In this document: in pieces, positions 21,116 through 32,220 of the stretch
How the letters are laid out: each line of letters begins with the position of its first letter
How positions within the stretch are numbered: the first letter of the stretch is position 1
Assembly (NCBI GenBank): GCA_902603045.1
Contig: CACKTH010000005.1
Span: forward strand, 1-38,561
Direction of reading: 5' to 3'
DNA: 38,561 nucleotides
DNA from: an uncultured Pelagibacteraceae bacterium
GTDB lineage: Bacteria; Pseudomonadota; Alphaproteobacteria; Pelagibacterales; Pelagibacteraceae
Made by a program: the position numbers and the translations under genes
The notes under the pieces: generated by a model
Told to the model about the DNA's origin: nothing
The model's database searches: none
What the model saw: only the letters and a program-made list of their open reading frames with translations

Positions 21116-22105
21116 ATGGAATTTACTAGTGAAATAAAAAAAGCAACAAGTTCAATTTATAACAAAGTATCAAAAAAAATTCCGGAGATAGAATGGGCTA
21201 CACATGCACCTTATATTTATAAAATTAATAAATTAAAGAAAGAGAAGAACGCAGTAATTCTTGCCCACAATTATCAAACACCAGAAATTTATCATGGCAT
21301 TTCAGATTTTTCTGCGGATTCTTTAGCGTTAGCAATAGAGGCTGCAAAAACAAAAGCAGATATAATTGTCATGTGTGGAGTTCATTTTATGGCTGAAACT
21401 GCAAAATTAATGAGCCCTGAAAAAAAAGTTTTATTACCAGATATGAAGGCAGGCTGTTCACTCTCTTCGTCTATAACGGGTGATGATGTTAGAAATCTAA
21501 AAAAACAATATCCTGGTGTTCCAGTGGTCTCGTATGTAAATACATCTGCTGATGTTAAGGCTGAAACTGATGTTTGCTGTACATCTGCGAATGCAGTAAA
21601 AATTGTAGAGTCATTAGGAGTAAAAAAAGTAATATTTTTACCTGATGATTTTTTAGCTAAATACGTGGCATCACAAACTGATATAGAAATTATTTCTTGG
21701 AAGGGAACTTGTGAAGTGCATGAACAATTCAATGATCAAGAAATTAATGATATTAGAAAAGCTAATCCAGGTATAAAAATAATAGCCCATCCAGAATGTC
21801 CACCTGATGTGATACAAGCATCTGATTTTGCAGGTTCTACAAGTGGAATGATTAAATATGTAAGAGATAATCAACCAGAAAAAGTCATGATGGTTACGGA
21901 ATGCTCAATGAGTGATAACGTACAAATTGATAATCCAAATGTTGAATTTATTAGACCATGTAATCTTTGTCCTCATATGAAAAGAATAACTTTGCCTAAA
22001 ATATTAGATTGTTTAGAAAATGAAACTAATGAATTAATAATGGACAATGAGACAATCGAAAAAGCAAGAAAATCTGTAGAGAGAATGGCAGAAATAGGCA
22101 GATAA
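21116..22105 (+). CDS. nadA: Quinolinate synthase A
   Basis: NAVILAHNYQTPEIYH, MCGVHFMAETAKLMSPEK, CEVHEQF, CNLCPHMKRITL. ORF track starts at a TTG (21101); the ATG at 21116 is preferred. Confidence 0.95.
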   Translation: MEFTSEIKKATSSIYNKVSKKIPEIEWATHAPYIYKINKLKKEKNAVILAHNYQTPEIYHGISDFSADSLALAIEAAKTKADIIVMCGVHFMAETAKLMSPEKKVLLPDMKAGCSLSSSITGDDVRNLKKQYPGVPVVSYVNTSADVKAETDVCCTSANAVKIVESLGVKKVIFLPDDFLAKYVASQTDIEIISWKGTCEVHEQFNDQEINDIRKANPGIKIIAHPECPPDVIQASDFAGSTSGMIKYVRDNQPEKVMMVTECSMSDNVQIDNPNVEFIRPCNLCPHMKRITLPKILDCLENETNELIMDNETIEKARKSVERMAEIGR

Positions 22106-22110
22106 AATCT

Positions 22111-22947
22111 GTGTCTAAAATTCAATTAAGTAAAAATTTTATAAAATCATCATGTAAATTGGCTTTGAATGAGGACTTATATCCATCAGGAGATATTACT
22201 TCAGAGCTAATAAATAAAAAAATTAAAAAAAAAGTAAAAATGATATGTAACCAAAATGGAATTTTAGGTGGTATAGATTTTGCTAAAGAGACTTTTAAAT
22301 TAGTAGATAAAAAAATAAATTTTAAAAATAAAAAAAAGGATGGATCTCGAATTAAAAAAGGTGAGGTAGTTGCAATTATTGATGGTGACCTAAAAAATAT
22401 TTTGACCGGCGAGAGAGTAGCATTAAACTTTGTTTCTCATATTTCTGGAATAGCAACGAAAACAGGCATGTTTGTAAAAAAGGTTGGAAAAAAAACTAAA
22501 ATATGCTGCACAAGAAAAACAATTCCAAATCTTAGAGTAGTCCAAAAATATGCTGTAAAATTAGGTGGTGGAATAAACCACAGATTTAACTTAAGCGATG
22601 AATACTTAATAAAAGATAACCATATAAGTTCTGAAAAAAATTTTGAAAATTTAATTCAAAGAGCCATTAAAAAGAAGGGAAGAAAAAAAATTACAGTTGA
22701 GGTTGATAATTTATCTCAGTTAAAGAGAATATTGGGTCTGAAATTTGATAGGATTTTATTTGATAATATGAGTTCAAAAAATTTAAAAAAAGCAGTCAAA
22801 ATGTCTAGAAAATTTTATGAAACTGAAGCATCAGGAGGAATTAACTTAAAGAATGTTAAAAATGTTTCCTCTACTGGTGTAGATAGAATTTCCATAGGAT
22901 CCTTAACTCACTCAATTAATGCATTAGACTTAAAATTGGAAATCTAA
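22111..22947 (+). CDS. nadC: Nicotinate-nucleotide pyrophosphorylase (carboxylating)
   Basis: LNEDLYPSGDITSELI, GERVALNFVSHISGIATKTG, KICCTRKTIPNLRVVQKYAVKLGGGINHRFNLSD; GTG start. Confidence 0.95.
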   Translation: MSKIQLSKNFIKSSCKLALNEDLYPSGDITSELINKKIKKKVKMICNQNGILGGIDFAKETFKLVDKKINFKNKKKDGSRIKKGEVVAIIDGDLKNILTGERVALNFVSHISGIATKTGMFVKKVGKKTKICCTRKTIPNLRVVQKYAVKLGGGINHRFNLSDEYLIKDNHISSEKNFENLIQRAIKKKGRKKITVEVDNLSQLKRILGLKFDRILFDNMSSKNLKKAVKMSRKFYETEASGGINLKNVKNVSSTGVDRISIGSLTHSINALDLKLEI

Positions 22948-22956
22948 AATTTAATT

Positions 22957-25614
22957 TTATTTTTTTAATTGAGCTTGAGCAGCAGCCAGTCTTGCAATAG
23001 GTACTCTATAAGGTGAACAGGATACATAATCTAAACCAGCACGTGCACAAAAGTCGATACTTTTCGGATCACCTCCATGTTCGCCACATATACCGAGTTT
23101 GATTTTTTTGTTAGTTTTTCTACCTTTTTTTGTTGCTATTTTTATCAAATCTCCAACTCCGTCATCTATAGAAACAAATGGATCAATATCGAAAATTTTA
23201 TTATCAATATAATCATTTAAAAACTTTCCACTATCATCTCTGCTAATGCCAAAAGTTGTTTGTGTTAAGTCATTTGTTCCAAAACTAAAAAATTCTGCAT
23301 GTCTAGATATATCATCTGCTTTGATTGCTGCTCTTGGGAGCTCAATCATTGTACCCACTAAAAAATTTAGTTTTGTTTTAGTTTTCTTTTCAACTTCTTT
23401 TGCAACTCTAATTACTAAATCTTTCATTATTTTTATTTCTGCTTCAGTAGATACCAAAGGTATCATGATCTCTGGAATAATAGATTTTATCTTGAGTTTT
23501 TTACATTCAACTAAAGCATGAAAAATCGCTGTGCACTGCATCTCATATATCTCTGGGAATGATATACCTAATCTACAACCTCTATGACCGAGCATTGGAT
23601 TTTGTTCATGAAGTTCTGTTATTCTACCCTCTAATTCTGAGCTTTTGATGTTTAAAGCATTTGCTACATCGCTAATTTCTTTTTGATTTTTCGGTAAAAA
23701 TTCATGAAGCGGTGGATCTAATAATCTAACTGTAACAGGTAGACCGTTCATAATTTTAAAGATATCAATAAAATCCTTTTTTTGAAAAGGAAGTAGTTTG
23801 TTTAAAGCCCTAGCCCTATCTTCTTTTGATTTTGATAAAATCATTTCTCTTACAGATAAAATTCTCTCCTCATCAAAAAACATATGTTCTGTTCTACAAA
23901 GACCTATTCCTTCAGCTCCAAATTCTCTAGCAGTTTTACTATCAAGAGGTGTTTCAGAGTTAGTTCTAATTTTTAGTTTTCTAAATTTATCAGCCCAACT
24001 CATAAGTTTAGAAAAATCTCCCGAAATTTCGGGTTTAACAGTTTTAACTTCTCCTTTTATGATTCTACCAGTTGATCCATCAATTGTAATTAAATCACCT
24101 TCTTTAATTTCATTATTTTTTGTTTTAAAAATTTTATTTTGGTAATCTATTTCTATTTCGCTTGAGCCAGATACACAAGGTCTACCCATTCCTCTTGCAA
24201 CTACTGCAGCGTGGCTAGTCATTCCTCCTCTTGCAGTAAGAATTCCTTTAGCTGCATGCATTCCATTTATATCTTCAGGTGATGTTTCTACTCTTACTAG
24301 GATTGTATTTTGCATCATTCCATTTAATCTTTCAGCCTCATCAGATGTAAATACTGCTTTTCCACTAGCTGCTCCCGGCGAAGCTGGAAGGCCTTTGGCA
24401 ATTACTTCTAAATTCGCTGTTTCATCTAAAGTTGGATGAAGCAAAGTATCTAATGAATTTGGTTGTACTCTAAGCACAGCCTCTTTTTTTGTGATGAGTT
24501 TTTCTTTTTCCATATCGACAGCAATTTTGACTGATGATTTTGCAGTTCTTTTTCCTGATCTAGTTTGCAACATCCACAACTTATTATTTTCAACTGTGAA
24601 CTCCACATCCTGCATATCCTTATAATGTTTCTCGAGTTTTATAAGAATATTTTTTAGATTTTTGTAAACTCTAGGCATAGACTCTTCCATTGAAAGAAAT
24701 TTTTCTTTTGCATTTTTTCTAGCTTTCTTAGTTATATGTTGGGGCGTCCTTGTTCCTGCAACAACATCTTCTCCTTGAGCATTTATTAAATATTCGCCAT
24801 AGATTTCATTGATTCCATTGGATGGATTACGTGTAAATACAACACCTGTCGCACAATCATCACCCATATTGCCAAAAACCATGGACTGAACATTTACTGC
24901 AGTTCCCCACTCTGAAGGAATATGATTTAATTTTCTATAGACCCTTGCTCTATTACTCTCCCATGACAAAAAGACTGCACTAATTGCACCTAGTAATTGT
25001 TCATTAATATTTTGAGGAAAATTTTTTTTTGTTTTTTCTTTTACAATATTTTTAAAATCTTTAATCAATCCGTCCCAATCATCTTCATTTAAATCAGTGT
25101 CTAGCAAAACACCTTTTGTAAGTTTGTAATTTTCAATTAATTCTTCAAAATTATAACTTTCAACACCCATAACAACATTTGCATACATTTGTATAAATCT
25201 TCTATAACTATCTTTTGCAAATCTTATATTTGATGTTTTATTTGCTAAAGCAATCACAGTTTTGTCATTTAGTCCAAGATTTAAAATAGTATCCATCATT
25301 CCTGGCATGGATACTTTTGCACCAGATCTTACAGATAACAATAAAGGATTTTTCAAATCTCCGAATTTTTTCCCAGAATCTTTTTCAATATTTTTTAATT
25401 CTTTATTTATTTCATTTATGATTTTAGGCTTTAATTTCTTTTTATTTTTATAAAATAAATCACAAACTTCAGTAGAAATCGTAAATCCAGGTGGGACAGG
25501 CAAACCCATCCTTCCCATTTCTGATAAATTTGCACCTTTGCCTCCTAAAATATTTTTTGGGTTTTTTATTCTTTTTGTGTCTTTAGATTTAAAATTGAAT
25601 ACTAATTTTGTCAT
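22957..25614 (-). CDS. ppdK: Pyruvate, phosphate dikinase
   Basis: GGKGANLSEMGRMGLPVPPGFTIST, GGMTSHAAVVARGMGRPCVSG, GTNDLTQTTFGISRDD; 885 aa. Confidence 0.97.
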   Translation of the reverse strand: MTKLVFNFKSKDTKRIKNPKNILGGKGANLSEMGRMGLPVPPGFTISTEVCDLFYKNKKKLKPKIINEINKELKNIEKDSGKKFGDLKNPLLLSVRSGAKVSMPGMMDTILNLGLNDKTVIALANKTSNIRFAKDSYRRFIQMYANVVMGVESYNFEELIENYKLTKGVLLDTDLNEDDWDGLIKDFKNIVKEKTKKNFPQNINEQLLGAISAVFLSWESNRARVYRKLNHIPSEWGTAVNVQSMVFGNMGDDCATGVVFTRNPSNGINEIYGEYLINAQGEDVVAGTRTPQHITKKARKNAKEKFLSMEESMPRVYKNLKNILIKLEKHYKDMQDVEFTVENNKLWMLQTRSGKRTAKSSVKIAVDMEKEKLITKKEAVLRVQPNSLDTLLHPTLDETANLEVIAKGLPASPGAASGKAVFTSDEAERLNGMMQNTILVRVETSPEDINGMHAAKGILTARGGMTSHAAVVARGMGRPCVSGSSEIEIDYQNKIFKTKNNEIKEGDLITIDGSTGRIIKGEVKTVKPEISGDFSKLMSWADKFRKLKIRTNSETPLDSKTAREFGAEGIGLCRTEHMFFDEERILSVREMILSKSKEDRARALNKLLPFQKKDFIDIFKIMNGLPVTVRLLDPPLHEFLPKNQKEISDVANALNIKSSELEGRITELHEQNPMLGHRGCRLGISFPEIYEMQCTAIFHALVECKKLKIKSIIPEIMIPLVSTEAEIKIMKDLVIRVAKEVEKKTKTKLNFLVGTMIELPRAAIKADDISRHAEFFSFGTNDLTQTTFGISRDDSGKFLNDYIDNKIFDIDPFVSIDDGVGDLIKIATKKGRKTNKKIKLGICGEHGGDPKSIDFCARAGLDYVSCSPYRVPIARLAAAQAQLKK

Positions 25615-27678
25615 TTATGCTTCTATTTTAGAAAAGTTAAAATAATTATCGAAGCTTTTACACAACATTTTTAAAAGTTCTAGTCTGTTTTTTTTAATTA
25701 TTTCTTCTTGATCATTAACTATTACATTATCAAAAAACTCATTAACCTCTAGTTTGGCACTTGAGAGTGTTTTAAGACTTTCATCATAATCCTCATCTCT
25801 ACCTATGCTTGAAAAATACTTTCTTATAATATGTATTTTTTTATAAAGATTTTTTTCATAATCATTTTTAAAGAGACCAGGATCGGCAGAACCTACAATT
25901 TCTAGTTTTGATTTACTTTCGCTATTTAAAATGTTTGCAGATCTTTTATAAATTGCAATAACATCAAGACCAAAATCTTTTTTAATATTTTTATTCAAAT
26001 TTAATGATTTATTAAAAATTTTTAGTAAATCATCTATTCCATATGAATTAGTGGAGCACTCAATAATATCCGACCTAATATTTTTTTCCTTTAAATAATT
26101 TTTTAATCTTTCTAAAATAAAATCTCCCAATTCATCATTTATCAATTTTGAGTCAAAAGAGTAATTTTGATCTTTGTATAAATTTATTGAATAATTTATT
26201 AGATCTCTTAATTTTATTTTTTTTTGATTTTCAATTATTAACCTTAATAAACTAATTGCCATTCTTCTTAAAGCATAAGGGTCTTTTGAACTAGTTGGTT
26301 TGAGATTAAGTCCAAAAAATCCAACTAAGGAGTCTATTTTGTCACTTAAAGATAATGCTATGCTGTATGGTTTTTTTGGGACTTTACTATCAATACCACT
26401 TGGTAAGTAATGCTCTGAAACAGCTAAACTTATTTCTTCGTCAAAACCTTGCTCTCTTGCAAAGTATCCACCCATCACGCCTTGTAATTCGGGAAACTCT
26501 CCAACTAAATCTGACATCAAATCTACTTTGCAAATTGAGGAGGCAATTTCTATCTTTTCTTTACTTATTAAAAGTTCATCTGATATTATTCCGCTAAGTT
26601 TTCTAACTCTTTGCATTTTATCAAAATAACTTCCTAATCCTTTAAAATAATTAATTTGCTTCAATCTAGATACCTGTTTAACTAAATTTTGAGACTTATT
26701 TCTGTTCCAAAAAAATTCCGCATCTGCTAACCTTGCTTCTACAACATTTTGATTTCCTAATTTAACTAATCCTTTTTTGTCCTTACAATCTGCCACAACT
26801 ATAAAATTATTTGTTATTTTGTTTTTACTATCAAATGTAGGAAAATATTTCTGGTGATGTTGCATTGTTATAATAAGTATTTCTTGTGGAATTTCTAAAA
26901 ATTTCTTATTAAACTCACATACTAAAACTTTTGGTTTTTCAACAATATTTATTATTTCGTCTATAAGTTTTTCATTCATGTTTATATGAATTTTTTTTCG
27001 ATTAGTTGCCTTATTTATTTCTTTAATTATAAATTCTTTCCTTTTATTTTGGTCAATTGTTACTCCTTTTTGTTTAAAAAATTTTATATAAGATTTAAAA
27101 TCAACAAAACTTTTTACTTCATCTTCTAGATCTTTATCTGTAAAAGTTTTATTTGAACTATGTAAATGGTTTAATTTAAATTCAATTATTTTTTTATCAA
27201 ATAAAGCTAATATTGATTTTAACGGTCTTCCCCAATATAAATCATGATTTCCCCATTTCATTGATTTTTTCCATGAAATTTTTAAAAGTAAACTTGCAAT
27301 ATTTTCTTTTAATAAATCGTATGATTTTATTTTTTGTGATGGTTTTTTGTAGAAGTAGAATATGCCTTTTTCAGTGCTTTTTTTGAAAACTTTTTCTTTA
27401 CTTATTTTATTGGATTTTAAAAATCCTTCTAAAGCCTTTTCTGGAGCATTTATATTAGGACCTCTAATTTCCTCTGCTTTTTTTATTGCATCTTTAGGTA
27501 TCTTATTTATATGAACAATGAGCCTATTTGGGGTTGAATAAGTATTAATTTTACCTTTAACTATAATTTCATTATCATTAAAAAATTTTTTAAAAATTTG
27601 TGTTAAATCATCTCTAGCATTAATTTGTAATCTGGAAGGTATTTCTTCACTAAATAATTCAAGGAAAAATTCAGACAT
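25615..27678 (-). CDS. glyS: Glycyl-tRNA synthetase beta subunit
   Basis: MSEFFLELFSEEIPSRLQ..., MQHHQKYFPTFD, VEARLADAEFFWNRNK, DPYALRR. The Met at 27678 matches the conserved N-terminus better than the upstream ORF-track start. Confidence 0.95.
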   Translation of the reverse strand: MSEFFLELFSEEIPSRLQINARDDLTQIFKKFFNDNEIIVKGKINTYSTPNRLIVHINKIPKDAIKKAEEIRGPNINAPEKALEGFLKSNKISKEKVFKKSTEKGIFYFYKKPSQKIKSYDLLKENIASLLLKISWKKSMKWGNHDLYWGRPLKSILALFDKKIIEFKLNHLHSSNKTFTDKDLEDEVKSFVDFKSYIKFFKQKGVTIDQNKRKEFIIKEINKATNRKKIHINMNEKLIDEIINIVEKPKVLVCEFNKKFLEIPQEILIITMQHHQKYFPTFDSKNKITNNFIVVADCKDKKGLVKLGNQNVVEARLADAEFFWNRNKSQNLVKQVSRLKQINYFKGLGSYFDKMQRVRKLSGIISDELLISKEKIEIASSICKVDLMSDLVGEFPELQGVMGGYFAREQGFDEEISLAVSEHYLPSGIDSKVPKKPYSIALSLSDKIDSLVGFFGLNLKPTSSKDPYALRRMAISLLRLIIENQKKIKLRDLINYSINLYKDQNYSFDSKLINDELGDFILERLKNYLKEKNIRSDIIECSTNSYGIDDLLKIFNKSLNLNKNIKKDFGLDVIAIYKRSANILNSESKSKLEIVGSADPGLFKNDYEKNLYKKIHIIRKYFSSIGRDEDYDESLKTLSSAKLEVNEFFDNVIVNDQEEIIKKNRLELLKMLCKSFDNYFNFSKIEA

Positions 27679-27679
27679 T

Positions 27680-28564
27680 TTAATTTTGTGTTTGTACCCA
27701 AATTTTTCCAATTTCTCTTGTTAGATCTCTTATCCTTGCGATATATTCTGCTCTTTGAGCAACACTTATAACTCCTCTAGCATCTAAAATATTGAAGACA
27801 TGACTTGATTTTAAACATTGATCATATGCTGGAAGAGAAATTTTCTTTTCAATTAATGATTTTGCCTCTTCTTCGAGCATATCAAAAATCTTAAATAATT
27901 TATCTGTGTTTGCATACTCAAAATTATAGGCTGAAAATTCTTTTTCAGCTTGTTGAAAAACATCTTTGTATAAAACGCCTTCATCATTCCAAATTAAATC
28001 AAAAACATTTTTTTTACCTTGAATAAACATGCATAATCTCTCTAAACCATAAGTAATTTCAACAGATATTGGATTGCATTCCATCCCTGCCATTTGTTGA
28101 AAATAAGTAAATTGAGTAACTTCCATACCATCACACCATACTTCCCATCCGAGACCGGCAGCACCTAAAGTTGGACTTTCCCAATCATCCTCTACAAATC
28201 TGATATCGTGCTCTTCGTATTTAATACCTACTGATGAAAGGCTATTAAGATACATTTTTTTAATATCTTTTGGCGAAGGTTTTATTAAAACTTGAAATTG
28301 ATAGTAATGTTGTAAACGATTAGGATTTTCTCCATACCTTCCATCCGTTGGTCTTCTTGATGGTTGAACATAAGCTGTTTTCCATGGTTTAGAACCTAAA
28401 GATCTTAGAGTTGTTGCTGGGTGAAATGTTCCTGCTCCAACTTCTAAATCATAAGGTTGTAAAATAACGCAACCTTTTTTTGACCAGTACTTTTGAAGAT
28501 TTAAAATTGTATCCTGAAAAGAGATAAATGATTTTGGATTTTTTGTTTTTTTTTTAGAAACCAT
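27680..28564 (-). CDS. glyQ: Glycyl-tRNA synthetase alpha subunit
   Basis: [64 protein letters not shown]. Confidence 0.97.
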   Translation of the reverse strand: MVSKKKTKNPKSFISFQDTILNLQKYWSKKGCVILQPYDLEVGAGTFHPATTLRSLGSKPWKTAYVQPSRRPTDGRYGENPNRLQHYYQFQVLIKPSPKDIKKMYLNSLSSVGIKYEEHDIRFVEDDWESPTLGAAGLGWEVWCDGMEVTQFTYFQQMAGMECNPISVEITYGLERLCMFIQGKKNVFDLIWNDEGVLYKDVFQQAEKEFSAYNFEYANTDKLFKIFDMLEEEAKSLIEKKISLPAYDQCLKSSHVFNILDARGVISVAQRAEYIARIRDLTREIGKIWVQTQN

Positions 28565-29360
28565 ATTTTTGCCAAATAGATCTTTCTTCTAAAACACTTA
28601 TCAATTTATCCGCATGGTCCTCTGAAGACGAAAGCTTTTTGGCAAGCCATCCTTTAGACTTTTCAAATTTTTTAATTTCAACATCTTCACCAAATTTTTC
28701 TCTCAATATCTGTTCTGCATTCCCTATTCCATCTATTAAACCAAGTTTTAAGGATGTTTTGCCAGACCAAAATTCTCCAGAAAAAAGTTCAACATCAGTT
28801 TTGTTTAGTTTTGTTGATCTACTTTCCTCTACAACATTAATAAATTCTTGGTGAAGTTCCAGTTGAATATTTTTTAATCTTTGAATGTCTTCTTCTTTCT
28901 CGTCTAAAAAAGGATCTAGGGTACTTTTATTTTTTCCAGCTGTATAAACTCTTCTTTGAACCCCAATTTTTTGAATTAAATCTTTAAAACCAAAAGAAGA
29001 ATAAATGACTCCTATTGATCCGATTATAGAACTTGCATTAGCATAAATCTCATCACCTGCGCATGCAATTAGATAGCCTCCAGATGCAGCAACATCTTCC
29101 GCAAAAATTATTACTTTTTTTTGGTTTTTCTTGGATTGTTCTCTAATAAATTTATATATTAGATGTGATTGAACGGGTGAACCACCTGGTGAATTAATTG
29201 AAATTGCAACAGCCTCTGCTTTTTTTACTGAAAAAGCTTTTTTTATCATTTCTTCTTGAGAGGAATATTCTATTCCTTGTTTAAACTTTCCAACATTTCC
29301 AATGACGCCGGTAAGTCTTAAATGACTAACAATTTTTTTTTTTTTAAAAAATGAAAACAT
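28554..29360 (-). CDS. S49 family serine peptidase (SppA/SohB-like)
   Basis: [49 protein letters not shown] (catalytic Ser), [13 protein letters not shown] (catalytic Lys). Confidence 0.92.
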   Translation of the reverse strand: MFSFFKKKKIVSHLRLTGVIGNVGKFKQGIEYSSQEEMIKKAFSVKKAEAVAISINSPGGSPVQSHLIYKFIREQSKKNQKKVIIFAEDVAASGGYLIACAGDEIYANASSIIGSIGVIYSSFGFKDLIQKIGVQRRVYTAGKNKSTLDPFLDEKEEDIQRLKNIQLELHQEFINVVEESRSTKLNKTDVELFSGEFWSGKTSLKLGLIDGIGNAEQILREKFGEDVEIKKFEKSKGWLAKKLSSSEDHADKLISVLEERSIWQKYGF

Positions 29361-29468
29361 ACAAATGATTATAAAAATTTTAATTAATTATAAAGCTACT
29401 TATAGTTGAAGAAATAGGTGCGTCAATTGATAAGTATATTAATAAACTTAATGTAATATTTTGAATTT

Positions 29469-30482
29469 ATGGGTTCAGTAGTTCAACTAAAAAAGCAAAT
29501 AACTAATGCATATACAGATTTAGTAAATTCTGTTGATGAAAAACTAAGTTTAGTTGAAGACAAAATTTCTTATAAATTAGATAGTAAAGTTGAGCTAGTT
29601 AAAGAAATGACAGCTTACCACATGACTAGTGGAGGTAAAAGATTAAGAGCATTGCTTACTTTGGAGTGTGCTAAATTGTGTGGATATACAAAAGGTAGTA
29701 GAGATGTGAACCTAGCTGCATGTGTTGAACTTATACACGCAGCAACTCTTATGCATGATGATGTAATTGACAGCGCAGATTTAAGAAGAGGCAAAAAAAC
29801 TACAAATAAAATTTGGGGAAATCAGTCATCAATTCTTGTTGGGGACTATTTATTAAGTAGATGTTTTGAAATGATGGTTGAGGATGGAAATATTGAAGTA
29901 TTAAAACTTTTATCTTCTACATCATCAACTATTGCTCAAGGAGAAGTTTTGCAGTTACAACATAAAGGTGACTCTGAAATGTTAGAGGAAACATATTTGA
30001 ATATAATTTCTTCTAAAACAGCAGCTTTATTTTCAGCATCTTCAAAAGTTGGATCGATAATTACCGATAAAGGCAATAAATTTAAAGATGCACTAGAATT
30101 CTATGGAAAGAACCTTGGATTAACATTTCAGATTGCGGATGACACACTTGACTATAACTCAGAATTAAAAATGTTTGGTAAAGAGATAGGGAAAGATTTC
30201 TTTGAGGGCAAAGTAACTCTCCCAATTATCCTATTAAATCAAAAATTATCTTCAGATGAAAAATTAGTTTTAAAAAAAATATTTGAACAAAAGATCAGAT
30301 CTAAAGAACAGTTTGACTATGTGCTTAAGTTAGTAAAAAAATATAATATAATTAATGAGTGTTACAAAAAAGCGGAACACTATATAAATTTAGCATCAAA
30401 TTCATTAAGTATATTTCAAGATTGTGAAGAAAAAACTATACTTAAAAATTTAACTGCTTTTAGTATTAATAGAAAATTTTAA
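29469..30482 (+). CDS. ispB: Polyprenyl diphosphate synthase (octaprenyl-diphosphate synthase-like)
   Basis: GGKRLRALLTLECAKLCG, LIHAATLMHDDVIDSADLRRGKKTTN (first DDxxD), FQIADDTLDY (second). Confidence 0.88.
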   Translation: MGSVVQLKKQITNAYTDLVNSVDEKLSLVEDKISYKLDSKVELVKEMTAYHMTSGGKRLRALLTLECAKLCGYTKGSRDVNLAACVELIHAATLMHDDVIDSADLRRGKKTTNKIWGNQSSILVGDYLLSRCFEMMVEDGNIEVLKLLSSTSSTIAQGEVLQLQHKGDSEMLEETYLNIISSKTAALFSASSKVGSIITDKGNKFKDALEFYGKNLGLTFQIADDTLDYNSELKMFGKEIGKDFFEGKVTLPIILLNQKLSSDEKLVLKKIFEQKIRSKEQFDYVLKLVKKYNIINECYKKAEHYINLASNSLSIFQDCEEKTILKNLTAFSINRKF

Positions 30483-31102
30483 GGTGATAAGAGAATTTTT
30501 TTCCAAGTATTATCTTCTTTAATATATTTTAATCTTTCGTGAATTCTATTTTCACCATCTAACCAAAATTCAATTTCTTGGTGTTTTAATCTCCAGCCTG
30601 ACCAATGATCAGGTCTTGGAACATTATTTTCATCTTTATAGAGATCTTTAAATTTTTTTAATGATTGGTTTAGTTCTTCTCTATCTTTTAAAATTGAGCT
30701 TTGATTTGAGGCCCAAGCACCAATTCTACTTCCATAACTTCTGGAATTATAATAACTATCCGCTTCATCATCTGAAACTTTTTCAGCGGTACCAACTATA
30801 CGGATTTGTCTGAGTAAACTTTTCCAATGAAAGCACATTGAAATATTTGGATTCTGCTTTATAGAGTTTCCTTTATTGCTATTAAAGTTAGTGTAGAAGA
30901 CAAACCCATCTTCTCCATAATCTTTGAGCAATACCATTCTTACATTTGGATAACCTCTTTTGTCAATGGTGCCTAGAGCTAATGCATTTGGATCATTAAT
31001 TTCAGTTTTCTTTGCCTCTTTATACCATTCAGTGAATAATAATATTGGATTATCAAGTTCAAGAAAGCATTTATCTAATCCTAAAGAATTTTTTTCGTTC
31101 AT
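30479..31102 (-). CDS. pdxH: Pyridoxamine 5'-phosphate oxidase
   Basis: NVRMVLLKDYGEDGFVFYTNFNSNKG, FHWKSLLRQIRIVGTAEKVS, EFWLDGENRIHERLKY. Confidence 0.95.
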   Translation of the reverse strand: MNEKNSLGLDKCFLELDNPILLFTEWYKEAKKTEINDPNALALGTIDKRGYPNVRMVLLKDYGEDGFVFYTNFNSNKGNSIKQNPNISMCFHWKSLLRQIRIVGTAEKVSDDEADSYYNSRSYGSRIGAWASNQSSILKDREELNQSLKKFKDLYKDENNVPRPDHWSGWRLKHQEIEFWLDGENRIHERLKYIKEDNTWKKILLSP

Positions 31103-31134
31103 AATTTAACCAAAATAATTTATATAATAATATA

Positions 31135-32220
31135 ATGTCTTTTAATACATTTGGAAAATTTTTTCGGTTTACTACATGGGGTGAGTCTCATGGTCCAGCA
31201 ATAGGGTGTGTTGTTGATGGATGTCCTCCAAATATTAAACTTAATATCAAAGACATTCAGTTAGAATTAAATAAAAGAAAGCCTGGTCAGTCTAAATTCA
31301 CAACTCAAAGAAAAGAGGATGATAAAGTGGAAATTTTATCAGGAACATTTGAGGGCAAAACCACTGGTACGCCTATCTCAATGATTATCTTCAATAAAGA
31401 TATGCGTTCTAAGGATTATAAAAATATTAAAGATAAATTTAGACCTGGTCACGCTGATTACACATATTTTAAAAAATATGGAATTAGAGATTATAGAGGT
31501 GGAGGCAGACAGTCAGCAAGAGAGACTGCATCAAGAGTGGCAGCAGGGGCAATAGCAAAACAAGTTTTGGAAAAAATTATCGGAAAAAAATACAGTGTGA
31601 TTGGAGCAGTAACACAATTAGGAATACTAGGATGTGACACAGAAAAATGGAATGACAAATTCATTACAAAAAATCCTTTATTTTGTCCTGATAAAACAGT
31701 TTTAAAATTATGGGAAAAATATTTACTTGGAATAAGAAAAGCTGGCTCATCATGTGGGGCTGTTATTGAAGTAAGAGCAAGAGGTGTGCCTGTCGGATTG
31801 GGAGCTCCAATTTATTCTAAATTAGATATGGATTTGGCATCAGCTATGATGAGTATTAACGCTGTAAAAGGTGTAAACATAGGATCAGGAATGAACTCTG
31901 CTCAACTCTCTGGTGAAAAAAATTCTGATGAAATGTCTCAAAAAGGAAAGAAAACAAAATTTAAATCAAATAATGCTGGAGGAATTTTAGGAGGAATTTC
32001 TAGTGGACAAGAATTAATAGTTTCATTTGCGGTAAAACCTACTTCATCAATTCTTTCTCAAAGAAAAACAATTAATAAATTTGGAAAAAATACTTCAATT
32101 TCAGTCACAGGTAGACATGATCCTTGCGTAGGTATTAGGGCAGTACCTATAGGTGAAGCAATGATGCATTGTGTAATTCTTGATCACTACTTAATGAATA
32201 AAGCTCAATGTGGTAATTAA
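31135..32220 (+). CDS. aroC: Chorismate synthase
   Basis: [69 protein letters not shown]. Confidence 0.97.
   Translation: MSFNTFGKFFRFTTWGESHGPAIGCVVDGCPPNIKLNIKDIQLELNKRKPGQSKFTTQRKEDDKVEILSGTFEGKTTGTPISMIIFNKDMRSKDYKNIKDKFRPGHADYTYFKKYGIRDYRGGGRQSARETASRVAAGAIAKQVLEKIIGKKYSVIGAVTQLGILGCDTEKWNDKFITKNPLFCPDKTVLKLWEKYLLGIRKAGSSCGAVIEVRARGVPVGLGAPIYSKLDMDLASAMMSINAVKGVNIGSGMNSAQLSGEKNSDEMSQKGKKTKFKSNNAGGILGGISSGQELIVSFAVKPTSSILSQRKTINKFGKNTSISVTGRHDPCVGIRAVPIGEAMMHCVILDHYLMNKAQCGN

Noticed and set aside
21382-21874. Minus-strand ORFs of 116 and 67 aa
   Set aside because: Antisense to nadA, whose conserved motifs explain the reading frame.
23246-25453. Plus-strand ORFs of 91, 115 and 63 aa
   Set aside because: Antisense to ppdK; no independent coding evidence.
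29361-29468. Possible promoter TTGATA/TAATGT upstream of ispB
   Set aside because: Spacing and -10 match are poor and the region is very AT-rich; chance matches are likely.
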